Assembly (NCBI GenBank): GCA_035499555.1
Contig: DATJYO010000043.1
Coordinates: 1 to 64,000 of the forward strand
DNA length: 64,000 nucleotides
From: Bog-159 sp035499555
GTDB lineage: Bacteria; Acidobacteriota; Terriglobia; Bryobacterales; Bryobacteraceae
Direction: 5' to 3'
The stretch's first letter is position 1, and each line of letters starts with the position of its first letter. The notes beneath the pieces are model-generated. The model saw only the letters and a list, made by a program, of their open reading frames with translations, was not told the origin of the DNA and made no database searches. The translations under genes were made by a program, and so were the position numbers. Shown here piece by piece: positions 1 to 9,749 of this stretch.

Positions 1-70
1 GGCGAGAGGATTTGAACCTCCGACCCCCTGCGCCCAAGGCAGGTGCGCTACCAGGCTGCGCTACGCCCCG
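1..70 (-). tRNA. tRNA-Pro (UGG anticodon), 3' end cut by window start
   Basis: Read on the minus strand, the 70 bases fold as a tRNA. The acceptor 5' arm CGGGGCG begins at 70. A D arm closed by GCGC/GCGC follows, then an anticodon stem CCTGC/GCAGG around the loop CTTGGGC, giving anticodon TGG (proline), and a T arm GGAGG-TTCAAAT-CCTCT. The acceptor 3' arm starts as CGCC and runs off the window, so the last bases (CCG, discriminator and possibly CCA) are missing. The tRNA is transcribed divergently from the small protein gene at 149. Confidence 0.95.
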
Positions 71-148
71 ACATTCTGCATCCATCTTAACATTAACGTG
101 CTCGCTCGACCCCCAAATGGACCTCGGTATGCTCTCCCACCTTCCGTC

Positions 149-412
149 ATGCGACGCAAGAAACGAGCGGTCAAGCCTCCCAGCGCACCGGGCGAGGAGA
201 ATGTCTTGGATGTTACCCGGCTCAAAGCCAGCGCCGACCCCGCGGAGTCCGTACAGGCCGGCGACTTGCAAGGCCTGTCCGGCGACGCAGCGGCCGACTC
301 GGAAAGCGTCCGCGAGTTGCTGGAAGAAGGACAGGCCTACGAGGCCGGGATTGTCAGCGGCGTCGAGAATGCGCCGCCGGCCGACGCGGGCGAGATCAAG
401 ACCAGACGATGA
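149..412 (+). CDS. small acidic hypothetical protein (87 aa)
   Basis: The 87-residue protein has a basic start (MRRKKRAVKPP) followed by an acidic, alanine-rich body with the segment SVRELLEEGQAYEAGIVSGV and a C-terminal KTRR. No signal peptide, membrane segment or known motif is visible, and I do not recognise the function. An earlier in-frame GTG at 98 would add 17 unlikely residues; the ATG at 149 is preferred because the basic block follows it directly. The gene lies between the divergent tRNA-Pro and cysH. The clean reading frame and protein-like composition make it probably real. Confidence 0.55.
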   Translation: MRRKKRAVKPPSAPGEENVLDVTRLKASADPAESVQAGDLQGLSGDAAADSESVRELLEEGQAYEAGIVSGVENAPPADAGEIKTRR

Positions 413-473
413 ACTCAACGAACCGGCCCCTCCGGCTTGACTTTCGAGAGAATATCCCATATCTTGATAGAGA

Positions 474-1217
474 TTGGTACATTTGCCCGATCTCGAATCC
501 CTTGGCGCCCCGGACGTGCTGGCTTGGGCCCTGGAAACCTTCGGCGATTCGCTGGCCATTTCCACCAGCTTTCAAAAAGAAGGTATGGTGGTGATCGACA
601 TGGCCACCCGCATCGATCCGCGGGTGCGGGTCTTCACCATCGACACCGGCCGGTTGCCGGAAGAGACGCACCAGATGGTGGAGACCGTGCGGCAGCGGTA
701 CGGCATCAAGGTCGAGATCGTTTTTCCGGAGGCCGTGGAAGTGGAATCCATGATCGCGGCGCACGGCCCGAACCTCTTTTATCGCGAGATCGCCCTGCGC
801 AAGTTGTGCTGCCACGTGCGCAAGGTGCGGCCGCTCGCACGCAAGCTGGCCGGTCTGCGCGCCTGGGTGGTGGGACTGCGGCGCTCGCAGATGGAGTCGC
901 GTGCTCATATTCCCAAAGCCGAAACGCGCGACGGCGTGGTGAAGATCAGCCCGCTGGCCGATTGGGACAGGCAAGACGTGGAAGAGTACATCCGCCGCCA
1001 CGATGTGCCGGTGCATCCGCTCTACGCCAAGGGATTCCCGAGCATCGGCTGCGGCCCCTGCACGCGCGCGGTCTTCGATTGCGAGGACCCACGCGCCGGC
1101 CGCTGGTGGTGGGAGCAGGAAGGCGAAAAAGAGTGCGGCATCCACATCGCGCCGAACGGCCAGGTGGTCCGCCAGGTGGATGCCTTGCTGGCTGAGATTC
1201 GTCCGGCGGCAAACTGA
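474..1217 (+). CDS. cysH: phosphoadenylyl/adenylyl-sulfate reductase (assimilatory)
   Basis: The 247-residue protein reduces APS or PAPS to sulfite with thioredoxin in cysteine biosynthesis. It shows the PP-loop segment SFQKEG near residue 32, the DTGRLPEET motif (57-65), and the C-terminal E-C-G-I-H (220-224) that carries the catalytic cysteine. A CC pair (112-113) and C-G-P-C (193-196) are the four ligands of the [4Fe-4S] cluster found in the APS-type branch, so APS is the likelier substrate. The start is a TTG at 474, because an in-frame stop lies at 468-470 and the family N-terminus fits. The Shine-Dalgarno sequence is weak, so the GTG at 516 is a possible but less likely start. It converges with the GH44 cluster nine bases away. 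No other sulfate-assimilation gene is in the window. Confidence 0.9.
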   Translation: MVHLPDLESLGAPDVLAWALETFGDSLAISTSFQKEGMVVIDMATRIDPRVRVFTIDTGRLPEETHQMVETVRQRYGIKVEIVFPEAVEVESMIAAHGPNLFYREIALRKLCCHVRKVRPLARKLAGLRAWVVGLRRSQMESRAHIPKAETRDGVVKISPLADWDRQDVEEYIRRHDVPVHPLYAKGFPSIGCGPCTRAVFDCEDPRAGRWWWEQEGEKECGIHIAPNGQVVRQVDALLAEIRPAAN

Positions 1218-1226
1218 GCCAGGCCG

Positions 1227-3671
1227 CTATTGAATCACCATGGTGACCAGAGTCTGCGAGGTGGTATCGCCGATGGTCACCGCCACGGGCACGGTATTCC
1301 CGGCCGGCGCGTTCTGGGGTACCTGTGCGTCGATCTGAAACAATCCCGGCATGAAGCCGGGCGCGGCGCCGGCGTAGGTGACATTGGCGTTCTGCCCGCC
1401 GATCTGCACGGTGACCCTGGCCAGCGGCTTGGGAAGGATGCCGGTGGCCAGGCGCCCGTCCACACCCGGCGGATCGGTGATGCCTTCGCCGGTGCCGTAG
1501 AGCAGGACATACTGGCCGCGGGACGCCGGGTGGGCGAGGCCGTTCACGCTGTAATCCGCGTTATTGAGAATGGCCCCCTGCCCCCAGCCCTGCTGGTTCA
1601 TGGTGAACAGCGCCGGAGCGGTGGGCGATATCGCCACCGCTAGCGGATCCGAGCGGACGCCTTGATACTCCACCTGCACGTGCGTAGTGGTGCCGGCGGT
1701 TCCGAAGTAAGGCGCCACCACCGCAATCTGTTTGTCCGATACGTAGACCACCGGCGCGGGAACGCCGTCGAACAGCACGCGGACGCCGGCCACGCTGGTG
1801 CTCACCAGTCCGTCGGCATCCTGCATCAACCCCGCGAGATTCGCGGGTCCCATGCCGGAGCCCCACACCACCACCATTTCGCCCGGGGCTATCCTCTTCC
1901 CGTAGGAAGCCGCGTCGGTCACCGCCGCCACCACCGGCTTGGGGACCGCGTAACTGGCGGGCGGAATCACCAACATGGTAATCGAATTGGCGGGGAACGT
2001 AGCGGTCAGAGCGCCGGCGTTCAAGGCGGCGTCCGGCTGTTGCACGATGGCGCCGAGGTTCGCGCCGCTGTAACGCCAAACCTGCGCCGCCGATCCGGCT
2101 TGAAAATTGCCGAGTGTGAGCGTGCTGCTGAGGTCGTTGCCGGTCTTGTTGATGACGATAGCCGTCAGATTGGAGTCGGCGCGCAGCGCCGCATACACGG
2201 CTAGCTGGCTCTGATTCGCGCTGATTGCCTGCACGCCGGTTTCGCCGAAGGCGCCGCCGATGCCGTCGTAATTGCGGTACATCTTGTAGGCGAACGCCGC
2301 CGGATCGGTGGGCTTGGGCTGGCCCCAAAGCGTGGCCAGATCCAATCCCTGGGCGCCGAAGATACCCAGCAGGTCGGCCTGGGCCAAGCCGCCGTTCAAT
2401 GTGTCGAAGGCGTACCAGTTGTACTCGGTGATGGCGAGCTTGGTGCCGGGATAATTCTGGGCGATGATCTGCTCGACGCGGGGAATGAAATACGGGGCGA
2501 TGGCCGCGCCGTGGTTAAACGGATCCACGATCCAGTAGTCGCCGCTGACTGTGTAAGTGGGATCCCAGAACTCGCGCGTCGATTCCAGGCGTAGCGCCTG
2601 CACGGCGGCGGATTCCGGCGGCGTGACGCCATTCACCTGGTTGTCCTGCACCGACGCAGGCGCGATGTAGGCGTGCAGATCCACGTAGTCCAGGAGCCGC
2701 TGGCCGTGCTGCTGTTCGTATTGCTGGAACTGTTGCAGGTACCAGGCCAGCAGCGGCGTGCTGCCGTGGGCGGCGTAGTCCACCGGGTTGCTATACCATT
2801 GGCCGCCCGGTGAGCTCCAGCCGGCCTGAATGTCTTTCTTGGAGAACCACAGAGAAGCCCAATTGTCGTTGACCGGACCGCTCACCAGAGCCGTGGGGTC
2901 GGCCTGCTTGATCGCCGCGGCGTAGGTCAAGTTGGTGTGGAGCAGCTCGTCATAGCTATACGGATCGGGGTGGATATCGCGATGCGTGGTGTCCCACCAG
3001 ATCGGCTCGTTATCCAGGCTCCAGATAGCCACCCCACCCTGGTTGGCCGGGCCGTAACGCTGCAAGAGGCTGTCGATCCATTGCTGCTGAAACGACGGAT
3101 CGAACTGGGCGTAATCGTCGGTGGGATCGTTCTTGATGTAGACCGGATTCGCGGCACAGGTCGAGCTCAGCACCACGCCGTTGCCGCAGGTTACGGGATG
3201 GTATTGGGCGTACGGATCCACCGAGCATTGCTGCCCGTACTTGGCGACGTTGAAGCTGCACATCTCCTGATTCGCCTTGGGCAGCCAGCCCAGCACGGGG
3301 ATCGTGCCCAGCATCTTGCCGCCCGTGGTGCTGACCAGGTCGGCATACTGGTTGAATGTGGGACTGGCCGGCGGCAGCACTTCGTAATACCAATCCGCGG
3401 CCAGGTTCCAGACCTGGTACTGCCAATGATAGGTGCTGGTGGAGTTGCCACCCCAGCGGCGCGCCGTCGGCCGGATCGCCAGCGCGGCGGCGGACTGCGC
3501 GTTGTAACCGGGGTCGGACGCGCCCGGCAGAGTCCAATAGAAATTGATGCCGTAGATATCGGGCGAGATGGGATGCCGGTTGGCGTTCGCGTCGATGGAA
3601 AGCGCCGGGCCGGACTGCTGGGCGGCGGCGCCCCAAACTGTCAGGCTTGCAAGGACGAGAATCTTTCGCAT
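1227..3671 (-). CDS. secreted GH44-type glycoside hydrolase with TIGR03437 C-terminal domain (third copy)
   Basis: This 814-residue protein is the last of three tandem paralogues. It has a signal peptide (1-18, ending AAAQ). The GH44-like TIM barrel carries the acid/base motif S-L-D-N-E-P (Glu222), followed by TTHRDIHP, and the nucleophile motif I-T-E-Y (Glu416). A beta-sandwich lies at about 485-572, and a TIGR03437-type domain (PGEMVVVWGSGMGP onward) runs from about 579 to 814. GH44 enzymes are endo-beta-1,4-glucanases or xyloglucanases, so a secreted plant-glucan hydrolase is inferred. The ATG at 3671 is two bases after the stop of the upstream paralogue, with a GAGG-type ribosome site inside that gene's end. 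The same frame stays open upstream to 4535, but that part is only a shadow of the neighbouring gene. Confidence 0.88.
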   Translation of the reverse strand: MRKILVLASLTVWGAAAQQSGPALSIDANANRHPISPDIYGINFYWTLPGASDPGYNAQSAAALAIRPTARRWGGNSTSTYHWQYQVWNLAADWYYEVLPPASPTFNQYADLVSTTGGKMLGTIPVLGWLPKANQEMCSFNVAKYGQQCSVDPYAQYHPVTCGNGVVLSSTCAANPVYIKNDPTDDYAQFDPSFQQQWIDSLLQRYGPANQGGVAIWSLDNEPIWWDTTHRDIHPDPYSYDELLHTNLTYAAAIKQADPTALVSGPVNDNWASLWFSKKDIQAGWSSPGGQWYSNPVDYAAHGSTPLLAWYLQQFQQYEQQHGQRLLDYVDLHAYIAPASVQDNQVNGVTPPESAAVQALRLESTREFWDPTYTVSGDYWIVDPFNHGAAIAPYFIPRVEQIIAQNYPGTKLAITEYNWYAFDTLNGGLAQADLLGIFGAQGLDLATLWGQPKPTDPAAFAYKMYRNYDGIGGAFGETGVQAISANQSQLAVYAALRADSNLTAIVINKTGNDLSSTLTLGNFQAGSAAQVWRYSGANLGAIVQQPDAALNAGALTATFPANSITMLVIPPASYAVPKPVVAAVTDAASYGKRIAPGEMVVVWGSGMGPANLAGLMQDADGLVSTSVAGVRVLFDGVPAPVVYVSDKQIAVVAPYFGTAGTTTHVQVEYQGVRSDPLAVAISPTAPALFTMNQQGWGQGAILNNADYSVNGLAHPASRGQYVLLYGTGEGITDPPGVDGRLATGILPKPLARVTVQIGGQNANVTYAGAAPGFMPGLFQIDAQVPQNAPAGNTVPVAVTIGDTTSQTLVTMVIQ

Positions 3672-3673
3672 GG

Positions 3674-6064
3674 TTACCTCACTGCGACCGTGACTCCGGT
3701 CTGGCTGCTGACGCCGTTGATGGAAATGGCGATCGGGACACTGCCGCCCGGGGCCACGGACGCGGGGATCAGCGCGTTGACCTGCACCAGGCCCGCGGTG
3801 GCTCCGGGCGCTTCGCCGCAATAGTTCAGCGTCGCGGATTGGCCGCCAATGGTGGCCGAACACTTCAGGATCGCCTGCGGCAGGGGCGTGCCGGATATGC
3901 GGCCGTCCACGCCCGGAGGGGTGGTCAGACCTTCGCCGGTGCCGTATATGAAGACGTATTGGCCGCGCGGCGCGGGATTGGCGGGTCCATTGCGGCTGTA
4001 GTCCTGGTTGAGAATCGCACCCTGCCCGTGCCCCGAAGAATCGTTGGTGAAGATGGCCGGCCTGGCCGCCGCCAACGTCACCGGGAACGGCGTCGATGCG
4101 TTGCCCTGATAAACCACGATCACGTTGGCCGTCTGTTGACCCGAGATTTCGTAAGGCACAATGGCGCTCAACTGCGTCGCCATGGCGTAAATCAAGGGTG
4201 CGGCGTAGCCGTTGAAGAATACCTGGACGCCGCCGATCGAATTGCTCAAAACTCCGTTGGGATTCACCTGCAGGTTTGCCAAACTGGCGGGTCCCATCCC
4301 CTGGCCGAAGAGCGTGACGATTTCTCCGGGCGAGACTCCGGAAGCGTCGTAAGAAGCCGCGCTGGTCACCGCGGAGACCACCGGTTGCGGCGCCGGCATG
4401 GCGCTCAGCGCTTCCGGCACCACCAGCAGGGTCATGGAGTATGCCGGAAATGTCGTGCCGAGATCGCCGCCCGATACGTTGAGATCGGCGCTCTGCCGGA
4501 CGATCGCCGACAGATTCGCCGGACTGTACTGCCACACCTGGGCGGTTCCAGCGGGCGTGAAGTGGGCGAGTTTGATGCTATCGGTAATGTCACGGGTGGT
4601 TTTGTTGAGCACCAGAATGGTGAGCGCCGAATCCACGCGATGCGCGGCAAAGATGGAAAGCGTGTCGGGATCGCTGCTGGAAGCGGAGACGCTCGTGTTG
4701 CCGAACTGGCCGCCATCGCCGTCGTAATTCAGGAAGATCTTGAAGGCGAAAGCGCCGGGATCGCCGGCCGCCGGCGGTCCCCACAGGGTGCCGTAGTCCA
4801 GCGACTCGCGGCCGAAGATGCCCAACACGTCGGCTTGCGTAATTGCGCCCGTGATGCTGCCCAGCGCGTGCCACCAATATTCCGTAATCGCGAGCTTCGT
4901 GCCGGGATAATTCGCATCGACCCATTGGTGCATGCGCGGGATGAGCTGCGGCGCCACCTCGTTGCCGCCCGCGTCCTGAAAGCCGCCGCCGGGGACCAGG
5001 TAGTTCGGATCCCACAGCGCGCGGGTGGACGTCATGCGGAGCGTCTCCGTAGCGGGATCGGCGGCGTCATCGGGCAACGCACCGGGCGCCACGTAGCCGT
5101 GAACGTCCAACACATCCAGCAGCCGGTAGCCGTGCTGCTGCTCGAACTGTTTCATCTGCTGCAGGTAATACTCGACCCACGGAATGCCGCCGTGCGCGTT
5201 CTGATCGGTGGGATTGTCCCAGAACTGGTAAGGCGCGGTGTTCCATCCGCTCTGCATGTCCGTACGCGAGTAGAAATAGCCCAGCCATCCGGCGGGTACG
5301 GGCCCGGTGACCAGCGCGGTGGGATCCGCGCTCTTCACGGCTTGCGCGCGTTCGAGGTTGCGCGACATCGTATCGTCGTACGTGCCCAGGGTCTGGAAAA
5401 TATCGGTATGGACGCCGTACCACCATTCCGGTTCGTTGTCCATGCTCCAGAGGGCGATGCCGCCGGCGTTGCCCGGACCGTATCGCTTCACCAGGTAGCT
5501 TACCCAGTTCTGCGGATACGCCGGATCGATGGGCTGATACGCGTCGTGCGGATCGTTGACGATCTGCTGGCCGTTAGTGCGGATGCCGTTGCCGCAGTCG
5601 GCATCGTACGGGTTCACCTGCTGCTGCGCGCCGTACCGGGCCACGCTGAAGCTGCAGCTCGTGCTGTCTTTCGGCGTCCAGTCCAGCAGGGAGATGGTGC
5701 CCAGGCTCAGGGTGCCGGTTGCCAGGTCGGCTTCATGAAACAGATCGAACGAGGAACCGTCCGGCAGCGCGAGGCTGCTGCCGCCGGCACCCTGGAAGCC
5801 GTTCTCGAAGTACCAGTCGGACGCGGCGTTCGCAACATCGAGCTGCCAATTGTAGGTAGTAGTGGCATCGCCGCCGAAACGCCGCAGCGGAATGTGCATG
5901 ATGGCGCCCAGTCCGGAATCCGCATACTCGTTGATGCCGTAAACGTAGGGACTGATGGGGTGGCGGTTGGCGCCGGCATCCACGGCCAGCGCGGGCGCGG
6001 TCTGCGCGCGCAGGCACCACACGGCGACGAGTGCGGCTGCCCAAACACGAAGCGAGGTCCACAT
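3674..6064 (-). CDS. secreted GH44-type glycoside hydrolase with TIGR03437 C-terminal domain (second copy)
   Basis: The 796-residue protein has the same order of parts as its neighbours: signal peptide (1-20), GH44 barrel with acid/base in S-M-D-N-E-P (Glu211) and nucleophile in I-T-E-Y (Glu395), a beta-sandwich, and a C-terminal TIGR03437 domain with FGQGMGPASLANL. It looks closer to the first copy than to the third, sharing for example the EWW after the NEP motif. The ATG at 6064 follows an AGGAG six bases upstream and lies 13 bases after the first copy, so the genes are probably cotranscribed. It is inferred to be exported and to act on beta-1,4-glucan or xyloglucan; the exact substrate cannot be read from the sequence. 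Confidence 0.88.
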   Translation of the reverse strand: MWTSLRVWAAALVAVWCLRAQTAPALAVDAGANRHPISPYVYGINEYADSGLGAIMHIPLRRFGGDATTTYNWQLDVANAASDWYFENGFQGAGGSSLALPDGSSFDLFHEADLATGTLSLGTISLLDWTPKDSTSCSFSVARYGAQQQVNPYDADCGNGIRTNGQQIVNDPHDAYQPIDPAYPQNWVSYLVKRYGPGNAGGIALWSMDNEPEWWYGVHTDIFQTLGTYDDTMSRNLERAQAVKSADPTALVTGPVPAGWLGYFYSRTDMQSGWNTAPYQFWDNPTDQNAHGGIPWVEYYLQQMKQFEQQHGYRLLDVLDVHGYVAPGALPDDAADPATETLRMTSTRALWDPNYLVPGGGFQDAGGNEVAPQLIPRMHQWVDANYPGTKLAITEYWWHALGSITGAITQADVLGIFGRESLDYGTLWGPPAAGDPGAFAFKIFLNYDGDGGQFGNTSVSASSSDPDTLSIFAAHRVDSALTILVLNKTTRDITDSIKLAHFTPAGTAQVWQYSPANLSAIVRQSADLNVSGGDLGTTFPAYSMTLLVVPEALSAMPAPQPVVSAVTSAASYDASGVSPGEIVTLFGQGMGPASLANLQVNPNGVLSNSIGGVQVFFNGYAAPLIYAMATQLSAIVPYEISGQQTANVIVVYQGNASTPFPVTLAAARPAIFTNDSSGHGQGAILNQDYSRNGPANPAPRGQYVFIYGTGEGLTTPPGVDGRISGTPLPQAILKCSATIGGQSATLNYCGEAPGATAGLVQVNALIPASVAPGGSVPIAISINGVSSQTGVTVAVR

Positions 6065-6077
6065 TTGAACTCCTGCA

Positions 6078-8444
6078 TCATTGAACCGCGACGGTCACTC
6101 CCGCCTGGCTGGTCACGCCATTGATGCTGATCGTGACCGGCACGGCGCTGCCGGGCGTGACCGAGTCCGGTATCAAGGCATTGACCTGCACCAGGCCCGC
6201 CGTGGCTCCCGGCGCTTCGCCGCAATAGTTCAGCGCCGCGGCCTGCCCGCCGATGGTAGCCGAACATTTCAGGCTCACCTGGGGCAGCGGCGTCCCGGAG
6301 ATGCGGCCATCCACGCCCGGCGGCGTGGTCAGGCCTTCGCCGGTACCGTAGATGAAAATGTATTGCCCGCGCGGCGCCGGTTTGGATGGCCCGTTACGGC
6401 TGTAATCCTGGTTGAGGATGGCGCCCTGGCCGCGGCCCGAAGAATCGTTGGTGAAGATGGCCGGCTTGGCGGCGGCCACCGTCACCGGAAACGGCGCCGA
6501 TGCATTCCCCTGGTAGACGAGGACCAGGTTTACTGCTTTGACTCCGGCGATCTCGTACGGCACGATGGCACTGACCTGCGCCGCCTGGACATAAATCAAG
6601 GGCGCGGCGTAGCCATTGAAGAAGACCTGCACGCCGCCGATCGCGTCGCTCAGCACGCCGTTGGCATCGACTTCGAGATTGGCCAGGGCGGCGGGTCCCA
6701 TCCCCTGGCCGAAAATCGTGACGATCTCGCCGGGCGAGACGCCGGTGGCGTCGTAGGATGCCGCGCTGGTCACCGCGGAGACCGCGGGCTGCGGTACGGG
6801 CATGGCGCTCGGCGCCTGCGGGATCACCAGCAGGGTCATCGAATATGCCGGAAACGTGGCGCTCAGACTGCCGCCGGTGACGTTGATATCCGGGCTCTGG
6901 CGCACGATCGCGGTGAGATTCGCCGGGCTGTACTGCCAGGCTTGGGCCGTGCCCGCCGCGGTGAAATTGGCCAAGCCGATGCTGTCCGTGATGCTGTTGG
7001 CGGTCTTGTTGAGCACCAGGACAGTCAGCGCCGAATCGAAGCGCTGCGCCGCGAAGATCGACAATGTATCCGGATCGCTGCTGCCGGCCAGGATACCCGT
7101 GCCGCCGAACTGGCCGCCGGAGCCGTCGTAATTCAGAAAGATCTTGAAGGCGAAGGCGCCCGGATCCAAGGGTCCGGGCGTGCCCCACAGCGTCCCCAGA
7201 TCCAGGCCGTACGCGCCGAAAATTCCCAGGATGTCGGCTTGCGCGATGGCGCCGGTGATGCTGTCGAGCGCGCCCCAACTGTATTCGGTGATGGCCAGCC
7301 TGGTACCGGGATAGTTTTGATCTACCCACTGGTGCAGTTGCGGAACCAGTTGCGGCGCCACCTGGGCTCCCGTAGCGTCGTAGATGCCGCCGTTGGGCAC
7401 GATGTAGTTGGGGTCCCAAAGCGCGCGGGTGGAGGTCATGCGCAGCGTTTCCATGGCCGCATCGCCCGCCGAGCCGCTGAGACTGCCGGGCGCGATATAA
7501 CCGTGTACGTCCAGGAAGTCCAGCAGGCGATAACCGGCTTGTGCGCCGGCCTGCTGCATCTTTTGCAGATAGTAGGGAATCCAGGCGATACCGCCGTGCG
7601 CCTTCTGATCCGTGGGATTGTCCCAGTATTGATAGGGGAGAGTGCCCCAGCCGCTATTCATATCGGCGCGGGAGAACAGCATGCCGGACCAGCCGCCGGG
7701 CACCGGACCGGTGACCAGCGCGCTGGGGTCCACTGTCTTGACGGCGGTCGCCCACTTGATGTTGCGCGCCAGCATGTCATCATAGGTCGCGGCTTGCGGG
7801 TACACATCGGCGTGATTGGAAGACCACCACTCCGGCTCGTTATCCATGCTCCAGAGGCGCACGCCGCCGGCGCCCGCAGGGCCGTATGCACCCAGGATGT
7901 GCTCGACCCACTGCCGGGCGAACGCGTCGGTTACCGGGATGTAGGCGTCGTTGGGATCGTTCCGGATCTGCTGCCCGGTGCCGTTCAGAATGCCGTTGCC
8001 GCAATCGGCATTGTCGGGATTGGCGGCGGTTTGCGGGCCGTACTTCTTCACACTGAAGCTGCACTCGCCGGCGGATTTGGGAGACCAATCCATCAGGGGA
8101 ATGGTTCCCAGGCTCACCGTACCCACCGCCAGGTTGGCGGCGTGAAAGCCGTCAAAACCTGGGCTCACGCCGTAGTTTTCGTAGCACCAGGGATTGTCGC
8201 CCGTATTGTTTTTAACGCTGTTTTGCCAGTTGTAGCTGGTGGCATCGTCGCCGCCCCAGCGGACCAGGGGGACGTGCATGAGGTGCTCGAAGCCGTTGTC
8301 GCTCCATTCGTTGACACCGTAAATGTAGGGGCTGATCGCATGGCGGCCTGCGCCGGCGTCTACCGACAAGGTGGGTGGGGATTGGGCACACAACGCTAAA
8401 CCGCAAACAAAAAGGGTTGCAGGTAAGTTGAGTCGAAGAGCCAT
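6078..8444 (-). CDS. secreted GH44-type glycoside hydrolase with TIGR03437 C-terminal domain (first copy)
   Basis: This 788-residue protein is the promoter-proximal member of the triplet. It has a hydrophobic signal peptide (1-20), a GH44-like barrel with W-S-M-D-N-E-P (Glu203 as acid/base) and A-I-T-E-Y (Glu387 as nucleophile), a beta-sandwich rich in LTVLVLNKT-like strands, and a TIGR03437 domain at the C-terminus. The family is known for endoglucanase/xyloglucanase activity; the role of the TIGR03437 tail is not established. The ATG at 8444 has no strong ribosome site. It lies 35 bases after the amidohydrolase gene, in the same direction. Confidence 0.88.
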   Translation of the reverse strand: MALRLNLPATLFVCGLALCAQSPPTLSVDAGAGRHAISPYIYGVNEWSDNGFEHLMHVPLVRWGGDDATSYNWQNSVKNNTGDNPWCYENYGVSPGFDGFHAANLAVGTVSLGTIPLMDWSPKSAGECSFSVKKYGPQTAANPDNADCGNGILNGTGQQIRNDPNDAYIPVTDAFARQWVEHILGAYGPAGAGGVRLWSMDNEPEWWSSNHADVYPQAATYDDMLARNIKWATAVKTVDPSALVTGPVPGGWSGMLFSRADMNSGWGTLPYQYWDNPTDQKAHGGIAWIPYYLQKMQQAGAQAGYRLLDFLDVHGYIAPGSLSGSAGDAAMETLRMTSTRALWDPNYIVPNGGIYDATGAQVAPQLVPQLHQWVDQNYPGTRLAITEYSWGALDSITGAIAQADILGIFGAYGLDLGTLWGTPGPLDPGAFAFKIFLNYDGSGGQFGGTGILAGSSDPDTLSIFAAQRFDSALTVLVLNKTANSITDSIGLANFTAAGTAQAWQYSPANLTAIVRQSPDINVTGGSLSATFPAYSMTLLVIPQAPSAMPVPQPAVSAVTSAASYDATGVSPGEIVTIFGQGMGPAALANLEVDANGVLSDAIGGVQVFFNGYAAPLIYVQAAQVSAIVPYEIAGVKAVNLVLVYQGNASAPFPVTVAAAKPAIFTNDSSGRGQGAILNQDYSRNGPSKPAPRGQYIFIYGTGEGLTTPPGVDGRISGTPLPQVSLKCSATIGGQAAALNYCGEAPGATAGLVQVNALIPDSVTPGSAVPVTISINGVTSQAGVTVAVQ

Positions 8445-8479
8445 TATTCCAATCTCAACTTATCTTATAGCGCGGCGTA

Positions 8480-9739
8480 CTACCGTTTATAGATGGCGCC
8501 GTCCTTCATCACGAAGCTGACCTTCTCCAGTACCGAAATATCCTGGAGCGGGTTGCCCGGCACCGCCACGATATCGGCGAGATAGCCGGTTTTGAGCGTG
8601 CCGATGCGATCCTGCCAGCCCAGCACGTGCGCTCCGTTCAGCGTGCCGGCTTGCAGCGCGGCCAGCGGCGACATACCGTACTTCACCATCAGGACGAACT
8701 CGCGTGCCTGCGTGCCGTGCGGAAAAGGCCCCACGTCGGAGCCCATCGCTATCGGCACCCCCGCCGCTAGCTGCCGGCGAAACTCCGCGGCGTGGAACTC
8801 CAGCATGCGGCGTTCGTTTTCCGCTTGCCGCGGCGAGGCGGCATGCTCGGCGAAATATTCGATGATGGCGAACGTAGGCAGCGCGAAGATGTGCCGCTCG
8901 CGCATCAGCCGCATGGTCTCCTCGCTCAACTGGAAGGCGTGTTCGATCGAGACCACCCCGGCGCGCGCGGCATAGAGCGTACCCGGTTCGCCGGTGGCGT
9001 GCACCGCCACGTGTTTGCCCACGCGCGCGGCTTCCTCCACCGCGGCGCGCAACTCCGCTTCGGTGAACTGATACGGCGTGGAAAACTTGCCATCGTGCAG
9101 CGAATCGCGGCCGGTCTCGTAGATTTTGATGAAGTCCGCACCCTCTTTGAACTGCTCCCGGATCACCGTCACCAGTTCGGCCGTGCTGTTGGCCCAGGTG
9201 GCGTTGGGCAGGACGTGCTGCGCCGGATTGTAGTTGATGGCGTCCTCGTGCCCGCCCAGAATATCCACCGCATTGCCGCTGATGCGCATCCGCGGCCCCG
9301 GGATCAAACCCTGATTGATGGCATTCCGTACGGCGGTGTCGGCCGACCCCGCGCCCTCGGTGCCCATGTCCCGCTCGGCCGTGAATCCGGCCATCAGATC
9401 CGCGCGCGCGGCCAGGGTCGCCAGGATCGTCCGCTGGGGCACGGATTCCTCCACCGTCTGCAAGTCCTCCGCGCCGGGGTGCAGGAACAGGTGCACGTGC
9501 GCGTCGATCAGACCGGGCAGCAGGGTGCGGTCGCCCAGATCGACGACCTCGGCATCCGCGGGATGCGCCACCGCGGGCCCCACCTCCGCGATGCGCTCGC
9601 CTTTGACCAGCACTTCACCGGGCGTCCACACCTTGCCCGATTCGACGTCCAGCAGGCGGGCGGCGTGGATCACGATGGGCCTTTGCGCGAAGGCAGCGCT
9701 GGCCGCGAGTAGCGCGACGCAAAACCGATGAGCGTTCAT
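8480..9739 (-). CDS. secreted amidohydrolase (imidazolonepropionase/prolidase-like)
   Basis: The 419-residue protein has a signal peptide (1-19, ending AAFAQ). The metal-dependent amidohydrolase pattern is clear: D-A-H-V-H (His81, His83), a carboxylated-lysine candidate in F-I-K-I-Y (Lys205), A-V-H-A-T-G (His247), S-I-E-H-A (His267) and G-S-D-V-G (Asp335). This matches the binuclear, Xaa-Pro dipeptidase-like branch of the superfamily. The substrate is unknown; cleavage of a peptide or amide outside the cytoplasm is inferred. The start at 9739 is chosen for the signal peptide, although no strong Shine-Dalgarno precedes it. It lies ten bases after the methyltransferase fragment and upstream of the GH44 triplet, possibly as one transcript. 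Confidence 0.85.
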   Translation of the reverse strand: MNAHRFCVALLAASAAFAQRPIVIHAARLLDVESGKVWTPGEVLVKGERIAEVGPAVAHPADAEVVDLGDRTLLPGLIDAHVHLFLHPGAEDLQTVEESVPQRTILATLAARADLMAGFTAERDMGTEGAGSADTAVRNAINQGLIPGPRMRISGNAVDILGGHEDAINYNPAQHVLPNATWANSTAELVTVIREQFKEGADFIKIYETGRDSLHDGKFSTPYQFTEAELRAAVEEAARVGKHVAVHATGEPGTLYAARAGVVSIEHAFQLSEETMRLMRERHIFALPTFAIIEYFAEHAASPRQAENERRMLEFHAAEFRRQLAAGVPIAMGSDVGPFPHGTQAREFVLMVKYGMSPLAALQAGTLNGAHVLGWQDRIGTLKTGYLADIVAVPGNPLQDISVLEKVSFVMKDGAIYKR

Positions 9740-9749
9740 GTTGTAAATG

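Noticed and set aside
3647..8399. Long plus-strand reading frames (825 and 772 codons) over the GH44 genes
   Set aside because: They are antisense to genes with clear signal peptides and catalytic motifs; GC-rich codon bias opens such frames.
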